In this document: positions 9,147 through 17,686 of the stretch, one piece after another
How the letters are laid out: each line of letters begins with the position of its first letter
How positions within the stretch are numbered: the stretch's first letter is position 1
NCBI RefSeq assembly: GCF_900188185.1
Contig: NZ_FZPA01000002.1
Coordinates: forward strand, 248,001 to 312,000
Length of the DNA: 64,000 nt
Direction of reading: 5' to 3'
Origin: Sphingopyxis indica
GTDB lineage: Bacteria > Pseudomonadota > Alphaproteobacteria > Sphingomonadales > Sphingomonadaceae
Notes under the pieces: model-generated
Seen by the model: the letters and a program-made list of their open reading frames with translations, nothing else
Databases searched by the model: none
What the model was told of the DNA's origin: nothing
Position numbers and translations under genes: made by a program

Positions 9147-10421
9147 TCAGAACACGGGCGTGTTTGGCGGCAGCCCGATCAGCGAGCGGCCGAGCAATTC
9201 GGTCGCGGCATCGAAATCGTAAACGACGTGGCTCGCCATCACGTTGATGTCGCGCATCGCGCGCTGCAGCGGGCTCGACAGCATGTGCGCGCTCGACCCC
9301 GCGCCTTCGACGAGCAGGCGCACCGCGTCGCGGCAGAGATCCATCGCGAGCGCGACCTGCGCGCGCAGCGCGATACGGTCCTCATTGCTCACCAGCCCCG
9401 TACCCGCCGCTTCGGTGAGCGCGACGTTGCGGCGCCCGACGTCGCGCAGGATCATCTCGGCAGTCTGCGTCTTCGCCGCCGCCTCGCCTAGCCGCATGTG
9501 CGCCGACGCCTTTTCGACCTGCTTGACCGTGGTGCCCAGCATCGTGCGCACACCGATGCGCTCGCGGAAATTCTCGACCGCCGACCGTGCAACGCCGACC
9601 GCCGCGATCGCGGCGGTGATGGCGAGGAACGGCGTCATCGGCATCCGGTAAATCGGATTGTGCGCGTGGATCGTCGCGCCAGGTGCGCAGCCCATGCGCA
9701 TCTCGCCCATGTCCATCACGCGATGCTCTGGGACGAAGATATCCTCGCAGCGAATGTCGTTGCTGCCCGTCCCGATCATCCCGTCGACGTGCCAGGTATC
9801 GAGAACCTCGACCTCGCCCGCCGGCACCGCCAGGAACAGCTGGCGCGGCGGATTTTCCCCCGGGATCATGCCGGTGATCATCACCCAGTCGGCGTGCATG
9901 ATGCCCGTGCCCCATTTCCAGCGCCCGGTCAGCCGGTAGCCGCCGTCGACCGGCTGCGCGACGCCGGGGGGATTGGTCGCACCCGGCGCGATGATGTAGG
10001 GAAAATCGCCGCCGAAGGTTTCGTCCTGCAGCGTTTCGGGGAATTGCGCGAGCATCCAGTTATGCTCGACGCAAAAGGCGGTAACCCAGCCGGTCGAGGC
10101 GCAGCCCTCGGCGATCGGCAGCATCGCGTCGATGAAGCTGTCGATGTCGAATTCGAGCCCGCCATAGCGCCTGGGCACGAAGTGATAGAAGACCCCGGTC
10201 TTGCGGATCGCGTTCCACACCGCGTCGACCGGGCGCCGCAGCGCCTCGCACTCGGCGGCATGCGTCGCGACGAGCGGCTTGAGCGCAGTGGTCCGCCGCA
10301 CCAGCTCCTCGGGAGTCAGCGCCGCGAGCTCCTCGCGCGACAGCCAGTCCTTCTCCTTGGGAATGCGCCGGTCGGCGAACGCCTCTTCGTCCGCCCGACG
10401 CGTCTGAACCGCTATATTCAT
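9147..10421 (-). CDS. Group D flavin-dependent monooxygenase, oxygenase component
   Basis: This is a 424-residue protein with the acyl-CoA dehydrogenase fold, most like the two-component hydroxylases HsaA and p-hydroxyphenylacetate hydroxylase C2. These use reduced FMN or FAD from a separate reductase to hydroxylate phenols. Visible features are an N-terminal helical domain with FYHFVPRRYGGLEFDID, a middle beta domain (GGYRLTGRWKWGTGIMHADW, DTWHVDGMIGTGSNDI) and a C-terminal helical bundle ending in LIGLPPNTPVF. It lacks the catalytic Glu context of true acyl-CoA dehydrogenases, and the SNDI block suits oxygenases. GGGAGAGACGAGGC precedes the ATG. It has its own promoter just downstream of the MarR2 gene. 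The FMN reductase at 4475-5053 is its likely partner. Confidence 0.85.
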   Translation of the reverse strand: MNIAVQTRRADEEAFADRRIPKEKDWLSREELAALTPEELVRRTTALKPLVATHAAECEALRRPVDAVWNAIRKTGVFYHFVPRRYGGLEFDIDSFIDAMLPIAEGCASTGWVTAFCVEHNWMLAQFPETLQDETFGGDFPYIIAPGATNPPGVAQPVDGGYRLTGRWKWGTGIMHADWVMITGMIPGENPPRQLFLAVPAGEVEVLDTWHVDGMIGTGSNDIRCEDIFVPEHRVMDMGEMRMGCAPGATIHAHNPIYRMPMTPFLAITAAIAAVGVARSAVENFRERIGVRTMLGTTVKQVEKASAHMRLGEAAAKTQTAEMILRDVGRRNVALTEAAGTGLVSNEDRIALRAQVALAMDLCRDAVRLLVEGAGSSAHMLSSPLQRAMRDINVMASHVVYDFDAATELLGRSLIGLPPNTPVF

Positions 10422-10463
10422 GCCTCGTCTCTCCCAGCCGGCCCGAATCGGCCTGTCGAGACA

Positions 10464-10491
10464 AGAATAGTAAGAGGTCTAATTATGTCAA
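10464..10491 (-). promoter_or_regulatory. Promoter of the oxygenase gene
   Basis: On the minus strand, TTGACA (10491-10486) is followed after 16 bases by TATTCT (10469-10464), about 43 bases before the oxygenase start codon. Confidence 0.55.
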
Positions 10492-10501
10492 GAAACTTGA
10501 C
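10487..10501. promoter_or_regulatory. Palindrome GTCAAG-AAA-CTTGAC over the oxygenase -35
   Basis: Perfect 6-base arms around AAA overlap the oxygenase -35 and the stop codon of the MarR2 gene. A weaker form, TGTCAAG-CAT-CTTG, covers the sulfatase -35, and TGTCAAG alone recurs at the MFS -35. It is a possible operator for MarR2 (inference). Confidence 0.45.
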
Positions 10502-10992
10502 TAAAACTGATCGGCGGCGTGCCCGGTCGGTTGGTCGGCTTCGGCGTCCACGATCACCTCGGGCGGCACGGCGGGCGGATCGCCCCAGTCCATCCGCATC
10601 GCGTCGCGAAGGCCGTGATAGGCCGGCAGGCCGATGCGCTCGACGAGCTTGAGCTCGAGGTAGTGAAGGATTTTCGACGCCGCGCGCCGCGTCTCGTTCG
10701 CCTCCTCGGCGAAGCGCACGATACGCGCCCGGCGGTCGTCGGGGTCGGGCACGATTTCGACGATGCCGCGCGCTTCGAGTTCGCCGAGCATCAGGCTGAT
10801 CGCCTGGCGCGTCACCCCCAGATTGCGCGCAATCCGCGTCGCGCGGTGCTCGCCGGCCGAGATATTCGCGATCAGCATCGACTGCGCGCGCGTCACATTG
10901 GGAATGCCCGCCTCCCTGAGCGCGGCCTGGAGCGCCTCGTCGAACCAATAGAGCGCGCTTAGCAGATTCATCATCAGATAGGGACTGTGCAT
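10501..10992 (-). CDS. MarR-family transcriptional regulator (MarR2)
   Basis: This is a 163-residue MarR-type winged-helix protein. GEHRATRIARNLGVTRQAIS and LMLGELEARGIVEIVPDPDDRRARIVRF form the helix-turn-helix and wing, with the conserved DDRR. A long C-terminal tail rich in acidic residues and Pro follows. The ATG at 10992 has GAAGG 7 bases upstream; an earlier ATG at 11025 has no ribosome site. It lies directly upstream of the oxygenase in the same direction but is separated by a distinct promoter. It probably controls the oxygenase and perhaps the whole cluster in answer to an aromatic ligand (inference). Confidence 0.85.
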   Translation of the reverse strand: MHSPYLMMNLLSALYWFDEALQAALREAGIPNVTRAQSMLIANISAGEHRATRIARNLGVTRQAISLMLGELEARGIVEIVPDPDDRRARIVRFAEEANETRRAASKILHYLELKLVERIGLPAYHGLRDAMRMDWGDPPAVPPEVIVDAEADQPTGHAADQF

Positions 10993-11114
10993 CGACGGAC
11001 CTTCGGCAGACCAGGTCAGCGGCATAATACGTCCGCGGCCGTCAGGGCAACCTGCGGCGAAGGCAAAGGGCGGCCGGCACAGCTTCCTGCCGAATGCGAT
11101 GGCCGCCCCGAAGT

Positions 11115-12314
11115 TCAGTGATCGCCGCGAACCGCCCCGGCCGGCGAACAGGTAGCGGCGACAGGCTTGCCCGCGATCGCCTGGCGCGCGAATATTCGCG
11201 AGTCCGCAGAGGAGCGATTGAGCGTCGCCGAATGGTCGAGCCCGGGATAGACATGCGCCTCGATCGTCGAACCGGCGGCGCAGGCGCTTTCGACGAGGGC
11301 TCGCTGCATCGGCGCGGGGGTATCGACATCCTCGCTTCCCGTGCCGATGAACACCGGGGTAGTGATCTTGAGCGTCGGATAGCCGGCATGTTTCAGCACC
11401 GGTGCATAATAGCGCCAGAAATCGCCCTTGAAGCTGTTCGCACGCGTCAGCCCGGCATCGACCACCGCCTTGAACATATCGACCACGCAGGTGTCGGCCG
11501 CCTCGGCGAAAGCGGGCATCGCGCGGTCGGTCAGGACGGCCGCCGGGTCGTATTTCGGGTCGATCTGCTGCGCTGCCGAGGCGATATAAAGCAGATAGGC
11601 GATGATCCGGTCGACCTTGTCGGCCGCGTCGGGGTCGGTTCCGGCCGAGGCCGCCGCCGCGAGGTTCGGGATGCCGGTCGCGATCGTCCCGCGAACATCG
11701 ACATCGGGCGCATAGTCGGGGGCATAGCCCGCCGTGGCGAAGGCCGCACCCGCGCCCTGCGACTGGCCGACGATCAACACCTTGCCCGACAGGCCGAAGC
11801 CGCCCCCCTGCACCGCACGGATCGCATCGAGCGTCGAATAGGCGGCGGCGCGGCTGTCGAGATAGGGATGCGGTCCCGGCGAGCCGAGTCCCTGATAGTC
11901 GGTCGCGACGACCGCATAGCCTTCAGCGAGCCAATGATTGAGATAGGTGCGGTCGCGCAGCGAACGGACGTTGCGCGACGGCGCGCAATCGTCGCCGATG
12001 CCGACGGTGCCATGCGCCCACGCGACGAGCGGCCAGCCGCCTTTCGGCGGGGCGCCCTGCGGCAGGAAGAGCGCACCGGTCACCTCGATCGCGCCCTGCC
12101 CCGCCACGCCGTCGGTCGAACCATAGCGGATCGCCAGCGCCCGCCCGGCCTCTTCGAGGCCGAGTTCGGGCGCGAGCGGCCGCGCATCGAGCAGCCGGCC
12201 CGGTGCGGCGGCGCTCGTCTCCGCCGCCAGCACCGTCTGCGCGGATACCGCGAACGGCACCGCCAACAGCCCGAATGCCGCGAGCATCGCAGCAGATCGC
12301 AACCGGTTCGCCAT
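11115..12314 (-). CDS. Secreted alpha/beta hydrolase, secretory-lipase family
   Basis: This is a serine hydrolase of 399 residues with a cleavable signal peptide (LAAFGLLAVPFAVSAQ). The nucleophile elbow is GQSQGAG at about 180, preceded by the oxyanion-region block VAWAHGTVGIGDDC. An Asp-containing segment FIGTGSEDVDTP and a late His in YPGLDHSATL complete a plausible triad. The arrangement fits bacterial members of the LIP/secretory lipase family, which cleave esters. AAGGAG sits 6 bases before the ATG at 12314; an ATG at 12329 would place that site inside the coding region. It follows the TonB receptor after a short gap, so receptor and hydrolase form one operon. It should act in the periplasm or at the surface. 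Confidence 0.83.
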   Translation of the reverse strand: MANRLRSAAMLAAFGLLAVPFAVSAQTVLAAETSAAAPGRLLDARPLAPELGLEEAGRALAIRYGSTDGVAGQGAIEVTGALFLPQGAPPKGGWPLVAWAHGTVGIGDDCAPSRNVRSLRDRTYLNHWLAEGYAVVATDYQGLGSPGPHPYLDSRAAAYSTLDAIRAVQGGGFGLSGKVLIVGQSQGAGAAFATAGYAPDYAPDVDVRGTIATGIPNLAAAASAGTDPDAADKVDRIIAYLLYIASAAQQIDPKYDPAAVLTDRAMPAFAEAADTCVVDMFKAVVDAGLTRANSFKGDFWRYYAPVLKHAGYPTLKITTPVFIGTGSEDVDTPAPMQRALVESACAAGSTIEAHVYPGLDHSATLNRSSADSRIFARQAIAGKPVAATCSPAGAVRGDH

Positions 12315-12337
12315 CATCCTCTCCTTCATCCCGTGCC

Positions 12338-15238
12338 TCAGAAGCGCGCCGTCGCCGACAGATAGTAGGTCCGGCCGAGCACATCATAGGTGCCCGCATC
12401 GGTGGTTCCGGGAACCCCGCTGACGACGGGGGGCGTCTTGTCGAACAGATTGTTGACCCCGAACCGCACGCTGAAGCGCTCGGCGGGATCGACGCGCAGC
12501 GACAGGTCGAAATAGTCATAGGCTTTCACGCCCGGCGTCGTGCTCGCGGCGTTGGTGACCATCGACGCATCGTCCATCGCGCCGATATGACGCCAGCGCA
12601 GCAACGCATTGAAGCTGTCGGTGCCGTAGGTGAACGACGTCGTCGAACGCCAGCGCGGCAGGGTGGTGCCCGATCCGATCGTGTCGGCGAAATCCTGGAA
12701 GGGCGAATCCGGCAGGTTCTGGATCTCGAACTTGTCGAGATAGTTGATCACCGACGAAATGCCGAAGCGTCCCGATCCGTCGCCGAGCCCGACGTCGGCG
12801 AGGCGCACCGACCAGTCGAGCTGGACGTCGACCCCCGCGGTGCGATAGCCGCCGAGGTTCAGATAGGGCTGGAGCGCATTGGTGATACCCCCGGTCCCCG
12901 CATCGCGACCGATCAGCGCGCAATAGAAATTCGCGGCGTCATAGCCCGGATTGCTGCCGTCGCCATTGAAGCATTTGTTGAGCGAGACCGACACCGGGAT
13001 CACCGCGATCGCATCGTCGATCGCGATATTATAATAGTCGACCGACGCCCGAAAACCCGAGAGCCAGGGCGAAGCCGCGCGCGGCGAAAGCACCGCGCCG
13101 ATCGTATAGGTGTCGGCCTTTTCGGGTTTCAGATTTTCGTTGCCCGACAGATAGGCGGCGACCTGCGCGACATTGTTGACGTAGACGTCGGCGATCGCGT
13201 CGGGCATCCCCTGCGCGACGCAGATGTCGCGCACGTCGGCGCCGTTGCTGCCGGTACGGAAACTGCTGCGGATATCACACGGGTCGCCGCCGCCGTTCGC
13301 GATCAGACCGATCGTCGGATAGAGGCCGGTGGTCGCGGTATAAAGCTCGCCGACATTGGGCGCGCGGATCGCGCGCTGATAGCCGCCGCGCAGCCGCACC
13401 CCGTCGGTCACGGTCCAGTCGACGTCGACCTTGTAAGTCGAGACCCCGCCGCTCTGCTTATAGTCCGAATAGCGATAGGCGAAGTCGAGGGTCAGGTCCT
13501 GCACCGCGAACATGTCGTGCAGCACCGGGACGAGCAGTTCGGCATAGCCCTCGATTGCGCGGGTCGAACCCGCGGTCGGCGACGTGCGCGCGATCGCGAC
13601 GACATTGCCCGTCACCTGTTGCGGGTCGGGATCGAAGCTGAACTCGTTGCGGCGATAGCCCGCGCCGACCGCGAAGCGCATTTCGCCTGCGGGAAGCTGC
13701 GCCAGCCCGCCCTGGATATTGAGTTCGACCACGTCCTGCTTCGTTTCGGTGCGGTTGCGCGTCACCCCGCTGATATAGGCGACGCATTCGGGTGAATTGG
13801 TCGCGCTGAACGGATCATAGCCGCCTGCGCAGATCGACGCGCCGCCGTCGGCCGCCGACACGAGCGTCTGCACGCGGTCGGTAAAGACCGACCCGTTCGC
13901 AATATCGTCGACGACGCTCTTGCCGGTCGAACCGTAAAGCTCCCAGCTGATGCCGCTGTCGCCGAACTTGCCCGACGCGCCGCCGAGCAGCTGCCAGGTC
14001 GTCGCTTCGTGATCGGTGCGGCGCGGCCCCACTTCACTGTAGCGCTTGGTCACCACGACCGGCGCCGCCGGATTGGCGCGCGCGTCGATCAGCGGGCGCA
14101 GCGCATCGGGGATGAAGGGGCTCGTGACCGGAACGCGCATCGTCCACAGCCCGGCGTTGGGCGCGGCGTCGGCGATCGTCGTCGACGTATAGTCGGTATA
14201 AAGGCCCTGCACGAACAGCGTCAGACTGTCCGACGCTTCAAAGGTCGCGCGGCCGAAGGTTGAAATACGCTCGAGCGGGATTTGCGAATAGGTGAGCTGC
14301 GGCGTCGCGAGCAGCGCGGTCCCGGTGTTCAGCACATAGGGAATATCGTCGCGGTAGTTGTAAACGCCGCGACCGGTCGAAAAGAGCGTGCCGTCGGGAT
14401 TGATGCCGATCGACGAACTCGCCGGGACCGAACCCGGCGCGACGCCATAGGCGGCGAAGGCGGCATCGACCGCCGCCTGGTCGGGGGCGTTGGCGCCGGG
14501 GGTGAAGAGACCTAGGGGGATGGTGCTCGATACACCGCGGTTCTCGCGGAAAAAGGCACGCGAATTGATGTTGATTGCGTCACGGTCGGTGTAGGAGACC
14601 CCCGCCGTCACCCGCCCGCGCCCGTCGGCGAAGCGCGTGCCCGCGCCGAGCGATATTTCGCGAATGCCGCCGTCGCCCCGGCTCGTGATCGTGTTCTGCC
14701 CCGAAATTTCAACGCCGTCGATCTGGCGCAGCTTGAAATTGACCACGCCCGAAATCGCATCCGATCCATAAACGGCGGAGGCGCCGCCGCTGATGATCTC
14801 GGTCCCGCCGATCAGGATCGTCGGCAAGGTGTTGATGTCGATGACCTGGCTCGAATTGGAGGGCTGCAGGCGCCGCCCGTCGAGCAGCACGAGATTGCGC
14901 TGAGCGCCGAGGCCGCGCAGGTTGAGCGTCGCCTGTCCCGTCGAATTGAGATCGTTCGAAAAGGCGGTCGAATCGGCTGTGAACTGGGGAAGCTGGTTGA
15001 GCGCGCCTTCGAGCGTGACGCTGCCGGTCGCGGACACCGCGTCGCTGCCCAGCGTGACGATCGGACTCGACGCCTCGAAATCACGCCGCGAAATGCGCGA
15101 TCCGGTGACGACGATCTCCTGCGCCGGCGCTGCTGCGGCGGCTTCGCCGTCCGATTCGTCCTGCGCCGATGCCGGCGCACTCAAAAGCGAAATGACCGAG
15201 GCCGAAATGGCGAGCGTCAGCTTGCGATTGTCCAACAT
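12338..15238 (-). CDS. TonB-dependent receptor
   Basis: This is a large outer-membrane receptor of 966 residues. The signal peptide ends at LLSAPASAQ. QEIVVTGSRISRRDFEASSP is the TonB-box and plug entry, followed by LNLRGLGAQRNLVLLDGRRL and GGASAVYGSDAISGVVNFKL. That plug type is common among sphingomonad receptors for large organic ligands. The C-terminus YYLSATARF ends in Phe. The ATG at 15238 and a TTG at 15244 compete; GGGGAAG lies nearer the TTG. It is cotranscribed with the secreted hydrolase at 11115. An 18-base operator-like site for the divergent TetR lies about 100 bases upstream. It probably imports what the hydrolase releases (inference). Confidence 0.92.
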   Translation of the reverse strand: MLDNRKLTLAISASVISLLSAPASAQDESDGEAAAAAPAQEIVVTGSRISRRDFEASSPIVTLGSDAVSATGSVTLEGALNQLPQFTADSTAFSNDLNSTGQATLNLRGLGAQRNLVLLDGRRLQPSNSSQVIDINTLPTILIGGTEIISGGASAVYGSDAISGVVNFKLRQIDGVEISGQNTITSRGDGGIREISLGAGTRFADGRGRVTAGVSYTDRDAININSRAFFRENRGVSSTIPLGLFTPGANAPDQAAVDAAFAAYGVAPGSVPASSSIGINPDGTLFSTGRGVYNYRDDIPYVLNTGTALLATPQLTYSQIPLERISTFGRATFEASDSLTLFVQGLYTDYTSTTIADAAPNAGLWTMRVPVTSPFIPDALRPLIDARANPAAPVVVTKRYSEVGPRRTDHEATTWQLLGGASGKFGDSGISWELYGSTGKSVVDDIANGSVFTDRVQTLVSAADGGASICAGGYDPFSATNSPECVAYISGVTRNRTETKQDVVELNIQGGLAQLPAGEMRFAVGAGYRRNEFSFDPDPQQVTGNVVAIARTSPTAGSTRAIEGYAELLVPVLHDMFAVQDLTLDFAYRYSDYKQSGGVSTYKVDVDWTVTDGVRLRGGYQRAIRAPNVGELYTATTGLYPTIGLIANGGGDPCDIRSSFRTGSNGADVRDICVAQGMPDAIADVYVNNVAQVAAYLSGNENLKPEKADTYTIGAVLSPRAASPWLSGFRASVDYYNIAIDDAIAVIPVSVSLNKCFNGDGSNPGYDAANFYCALIGRDAGTGGITNALQPYLNLGGYRTAGVDVQLDWSVRLADVGLGDGSGRFGISSVINYLDKFEIQNLPDSPFQDFADTIGSGTTLPRWRSTTSFTYGTDSFNALLRWRHIGAMDDASMVTNAASTTPGVKAYDYFDLSLRVDPAERFSVRFGVNNLFDKTPPVVSGVPGTTDAGTYDVLGRTYYLSATARF

Positions 15239-15334
15239 TTTCAAGAAATCTTCCCCTTTTGCCCTGGCGCGGCGGCGACGCGGACGATCGGCCCGAAGCG
15301 CCGCCTCATTATCTGTCGTCGCCCCTTAAAATTA

Positions 15335-15352
15335 CGATACAATCATGCATCG
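15335..15352. promoter_or_regulatory. TetR operator candidate 1 (CGATACA-ATCA-TGCATCG)
   Basis: The arms match the site at 15464-15481 with one changed base (TGCATCG for TGTATCG) and the same 4-base spacer. It lies about 97 bases upstream of the TonB-receptor start, positioned to control the receptor/lipase operon. Confidence 0.6.
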
Positions 15353-15463
15353 AAATTGGCCCTTGGCGCAAAATGGGTTCGCCTGTCAATCGCCGCCTGG
15401 CGGCCCCCGCGAACCGCGCGGCGATCGCGTCGAGGTCGAAACGCTTGACCCTGCATCATATTT

Positions 15464-15481
15464 CGATACATATTTGTATCG
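15464..15481. promoter_or_regulatory. TetR operator candidate 2 (CGATACA-TATT-TGTATCG)
   Basis: A perfect 7+4+7 palindrome lies 55 bases before the TetR ATG. It follows TTGACC (15445-15450) at -10 spacing, so repressor bound here would block its own promoter. Confidence 0.65.
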
Positions 15482-15535
15482 TATTTATTTGCTGTCGCAT
15501 GCGGCGACCCGTTGGGGCATGAGGAACGGGGCAAG

Positions 15536-16120
15536 ATGGACGTCATTATCTTGGGCGATGAAAAGGAAACGGCGGTCGGGCGGCCGCGGCAGGCCGATCT
15601 CGACGAGCGCATCAAGCTCAGCGCCGTCGCGCTGCTGGGCGAGGAAGGCTTTGCCGGGCTGTCGGTCAACCGCATATGCCAGCGCGCCGGGGTTCCGCGC
15701 CCGACCTTCTATCGCCGCTGGCCGTCCGCGGTCGCGGCGCTGGTCGACGCCTTCAACGACCGCTTCCATGATGCGCTGCTTGTCGACACCGGCGATGCGA
15801 AAGCCGATTTGCTGGCGTTCGCGACCAGCGTGCGCAACCGCTATGACGATCCCGTCGTCAGCGTCTGCCTGCCCGCGATCTACGAAGCGCGGCGCCGCGA
15901 ACCGGCGCTTATCGCACCGATCATGGAGGCGCAGCGGGCGCGCCGCCGGTCCAACGTCGCGACGCTCGAGCGCGCGCTGAAGGAACAGCGGATCGAACCC
16001 GTTCTCGGCCCGTTCGAGATTCTCTTCACGCTGACCGCCGCGATCGACCAGGGCTATCTCGCCGGCCGGCCGCTCGCCGACGATTTCCTCGACCGCCTTG
16101 TCACCGTAGCGCTGCGATAA
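15536..16120 (+). CDS. TetR-family regulator
   Basis: This is a 194-residue TetR-type repressor. A basic arm GRPRQADLDERIKLSAVALL leads into the helix-turn-helix GEEGFAGLSVNRICQRAGV and PRPTFYRRWPSA, which carries the family's F/Y-R-R-W block. The C-terminal ligand domain is helical. The ATG at 15536 is preferred; a TTG at 15512 would add eight residues. It diverges from the TonB-receptor/lipase operon and precedes the amidohydrolase by about 65 bases. Two matching 18-base palindromes between the divergent genes are its likely operators, which implies control of itself, the amidohydrolase and the receptor operon. Confidence 0.88.
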   Translation: MDVIILGDEKETAVGRPRQADLDERIKLSAVALLGEEGFAGLSVNRICQRAGVPRPTFYRRWPSAVAALVDAFNDRFHDALLVDTGDAKADLLAFATSVRNRYDDPVVSVCLPAIYEARRREPALIAPIMEAQRARRRSNVATLERALKEQRIEPVLGPFEILFTLTAAIDQGYLAGRPLADDFLDRLVTVALR

Positions 16121-16188
16121 TCCGGCGGCCGACCCGCGCCGATGGTTTTCCGAGCCGGCGCCCCGTTCCCAGCAAGAAGGACATGAGA

Positions 16189-17550
16189 ATGATGCACAGG
16201 AAGCTGCTGACGCTGACCACCGCGCTGATCGCCCTGCCGGCGCTCGCCCAGGCGCCGGACGGCGCGCCGCCCGCCGCCTTCGACGTCGCCGCAGCGAAAG
16301 CGCGGATCAACGCGACGCTCGACCGGCAATATCCGCATCTCGACGCGCTCTACAAGGATCTTCACGCGCATCCCGAGGTCGGCTTTCAGGAGACGCGGAC
16401 CGCGGCGCTGCTGGCCGGCGAGATGCGCAAGCTCGGCTTCACGGTCACCGAAAAGGTCGGCAAGACCGGCATCGTCGCGATCTACAGGAATGGCGATGGC
16501 CCGACCGTGCTCGTGCGTACCGAACTCGATGCGCTGCCGATGGAGGAAAAGACTGGCCTGCCCTATGCCAGCCGCGCGCAGCAGGAGGTCAACGGCGAAC
16601 TCAGCTATGTCGCGCACAGCTGCGGCCACGACAGCCATATGGCCTGGTGGGTCGGCACCGCCGCCGCGCTCGTCGCGATGAAGGATCAATGGCACGGCAC
16701 GCTGATGTTCATCGGCCAGCCGTCCGAAGAGACGGTCAGCGGCGCCGAAGCGATGATCGCCGACGGCCTGTTCACCCGCTGGCCCAAGCCCGATTTCGGC
16801 TTTGCCGCGCATGTCGCGCCGATGCCGGTCGGAACGGTGCTGGTGAAGGACGGCGTCGTCAGCTCGGCCTCCGACGCGATCCACATCACCTTCCACGGCG
16901 TCGGCGCGCACGGATCAATGCCCGACAAGAGCATCGACCCCGTGATGATGGGCAGCCGCTTCGTCACCGACGTCCAGTCGATCATCAGCCGCGAAAAGGA
17001 CCCCAAGGCGTTCGGCGTCATCACCGTCGGCAGCTTCGTCGCCGGAACGGCGAACAACATCATCCCCGATCACGCCGATCTGAAGCTGACGCTGCGCTCG
17101 CACGACGATGCGACGCGCAAATTGCTCGTCGAGGGCGTGGAGCGCACCGCGCGCGCGGTTGCCGAGATGGCGCATGCCCCCGCGCCGACGATCGAACATC
17201 CCAACGGCACCAATGCGGTCCACAATGACGCAGCGCTTTCGGCGCGGTCGGCGGCGGTCCTGAAGACCGCCTTTGGCAAGGACGTTCTGTTCGTGCCCGC
17301 GAGCGAGGCCGGCGGCAACGCCAGCGAGGATTTCTCCGAGTTCATCGACGCCGGCGTGCCCTCGGTCTTTTACGCGATCGGCGGCTATGACCCCGCGATG
17401 ATTGCCCGCTACAAGGCGGACGGAAAGCCGCTGCCGGTCAACCACTCGCCCTTTTTCGCCCCGGTGCCCGAGCCGACGATCAAACGCGGGGCCGAAACGC
17501 TGGCACTGTCGGTCCTGATGGCGATGGCAGGCGACGAGCAAGAGAAATAG
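16189..17550 (+). CDS. M20-family amidohydrolase, exported
   Basis: This is a metal-dependent amidohydrolase or carboxypeptidase of 453 residues, M20D (IAA-amino-acid hydrolase) type. A signal peptide ends at LIALPALAQ. Metal-ligand blocks are HAHPEVGFQE, VRTELDALPMEE, AHSCGHDSHMAWW, GQPSEETVSG and AGGNASEDFSEF, with a late His in PVNHSPFF. The dimerisation segment HITFHGVGAHGSMPDKSIDP is present. An ATG at 16183 has a ribosome site too close; AAGGA is 7 bases from 16189. It probably cleaves an N-acyl or ester-amide bond in the periplasm, working on the product of the receptor/lipase operon (inference). A strong hairpin follows the stop. Confidence 0.88.
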   Translation: MMHRKLLTLTTALIALPALAQAPDGAPPAAFDVAAAKARINATLDRQYPHLDALYKDLHAHPEVGFQETRTAALLAGEMRKLGFTVTEKVGKTGIVAIYRNGDGPTVLVRTELDALPMEEKTGLPYASRAQQEVNGELSYVAHSCGHDSHMAWWVGTAAALVAMKDQWHGTLMFIGQPSEETVSGAEAMIADGLFTRWPKPDFGFAAHVAPMPVGTVLVKDGVVSSASDAIHITFHGVGAHGSMPDKSIDPVMMGSRFVTDVQSIISREKDPKAFGVITVGSFVAGTANNIIPDHADLKLTLRSHDDATRKLLVEGVERTARAVAEMAHAPAPTIEHPNGTNAVHNDAALSARSAAVLKTAFGKDVLFVPASEAGGNASEDFSEFIDAGVPSVFYAIGGYDPAMIARYKADGKPLPVNHSPFFAPVPEPTIKRGAETLALSVLMAMAGDEQEK

Positions 17551-17554
17551 CCGG

Positions 17555-17590
17555 ACCATCGGCGGGCTTCGAAGGAAGCCCGCCGATGGT
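17555..17590 (+). terminator. Hairpin terminator after the amidohydrolase
   Basis: Perfect 16-base arms (ACCATCGGCGGGCTTC and its complement) flank a GAAG loop, 5 bases past the stop codon. There is no long T run, so it may act as an intrinsic terminator or mRNA-stabilising hairpin. Confidence 0.7.
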
Positions 17591-17686
17591 TCGAAACGCC
17601 GCAAAGGCGCCTCGTGGACCTGCTGTTCGCCTTGTGCTCGAAGCGATTGGCGTCGGTTCCGGCGCCGGGATGGCTGCGGCTTTCCG

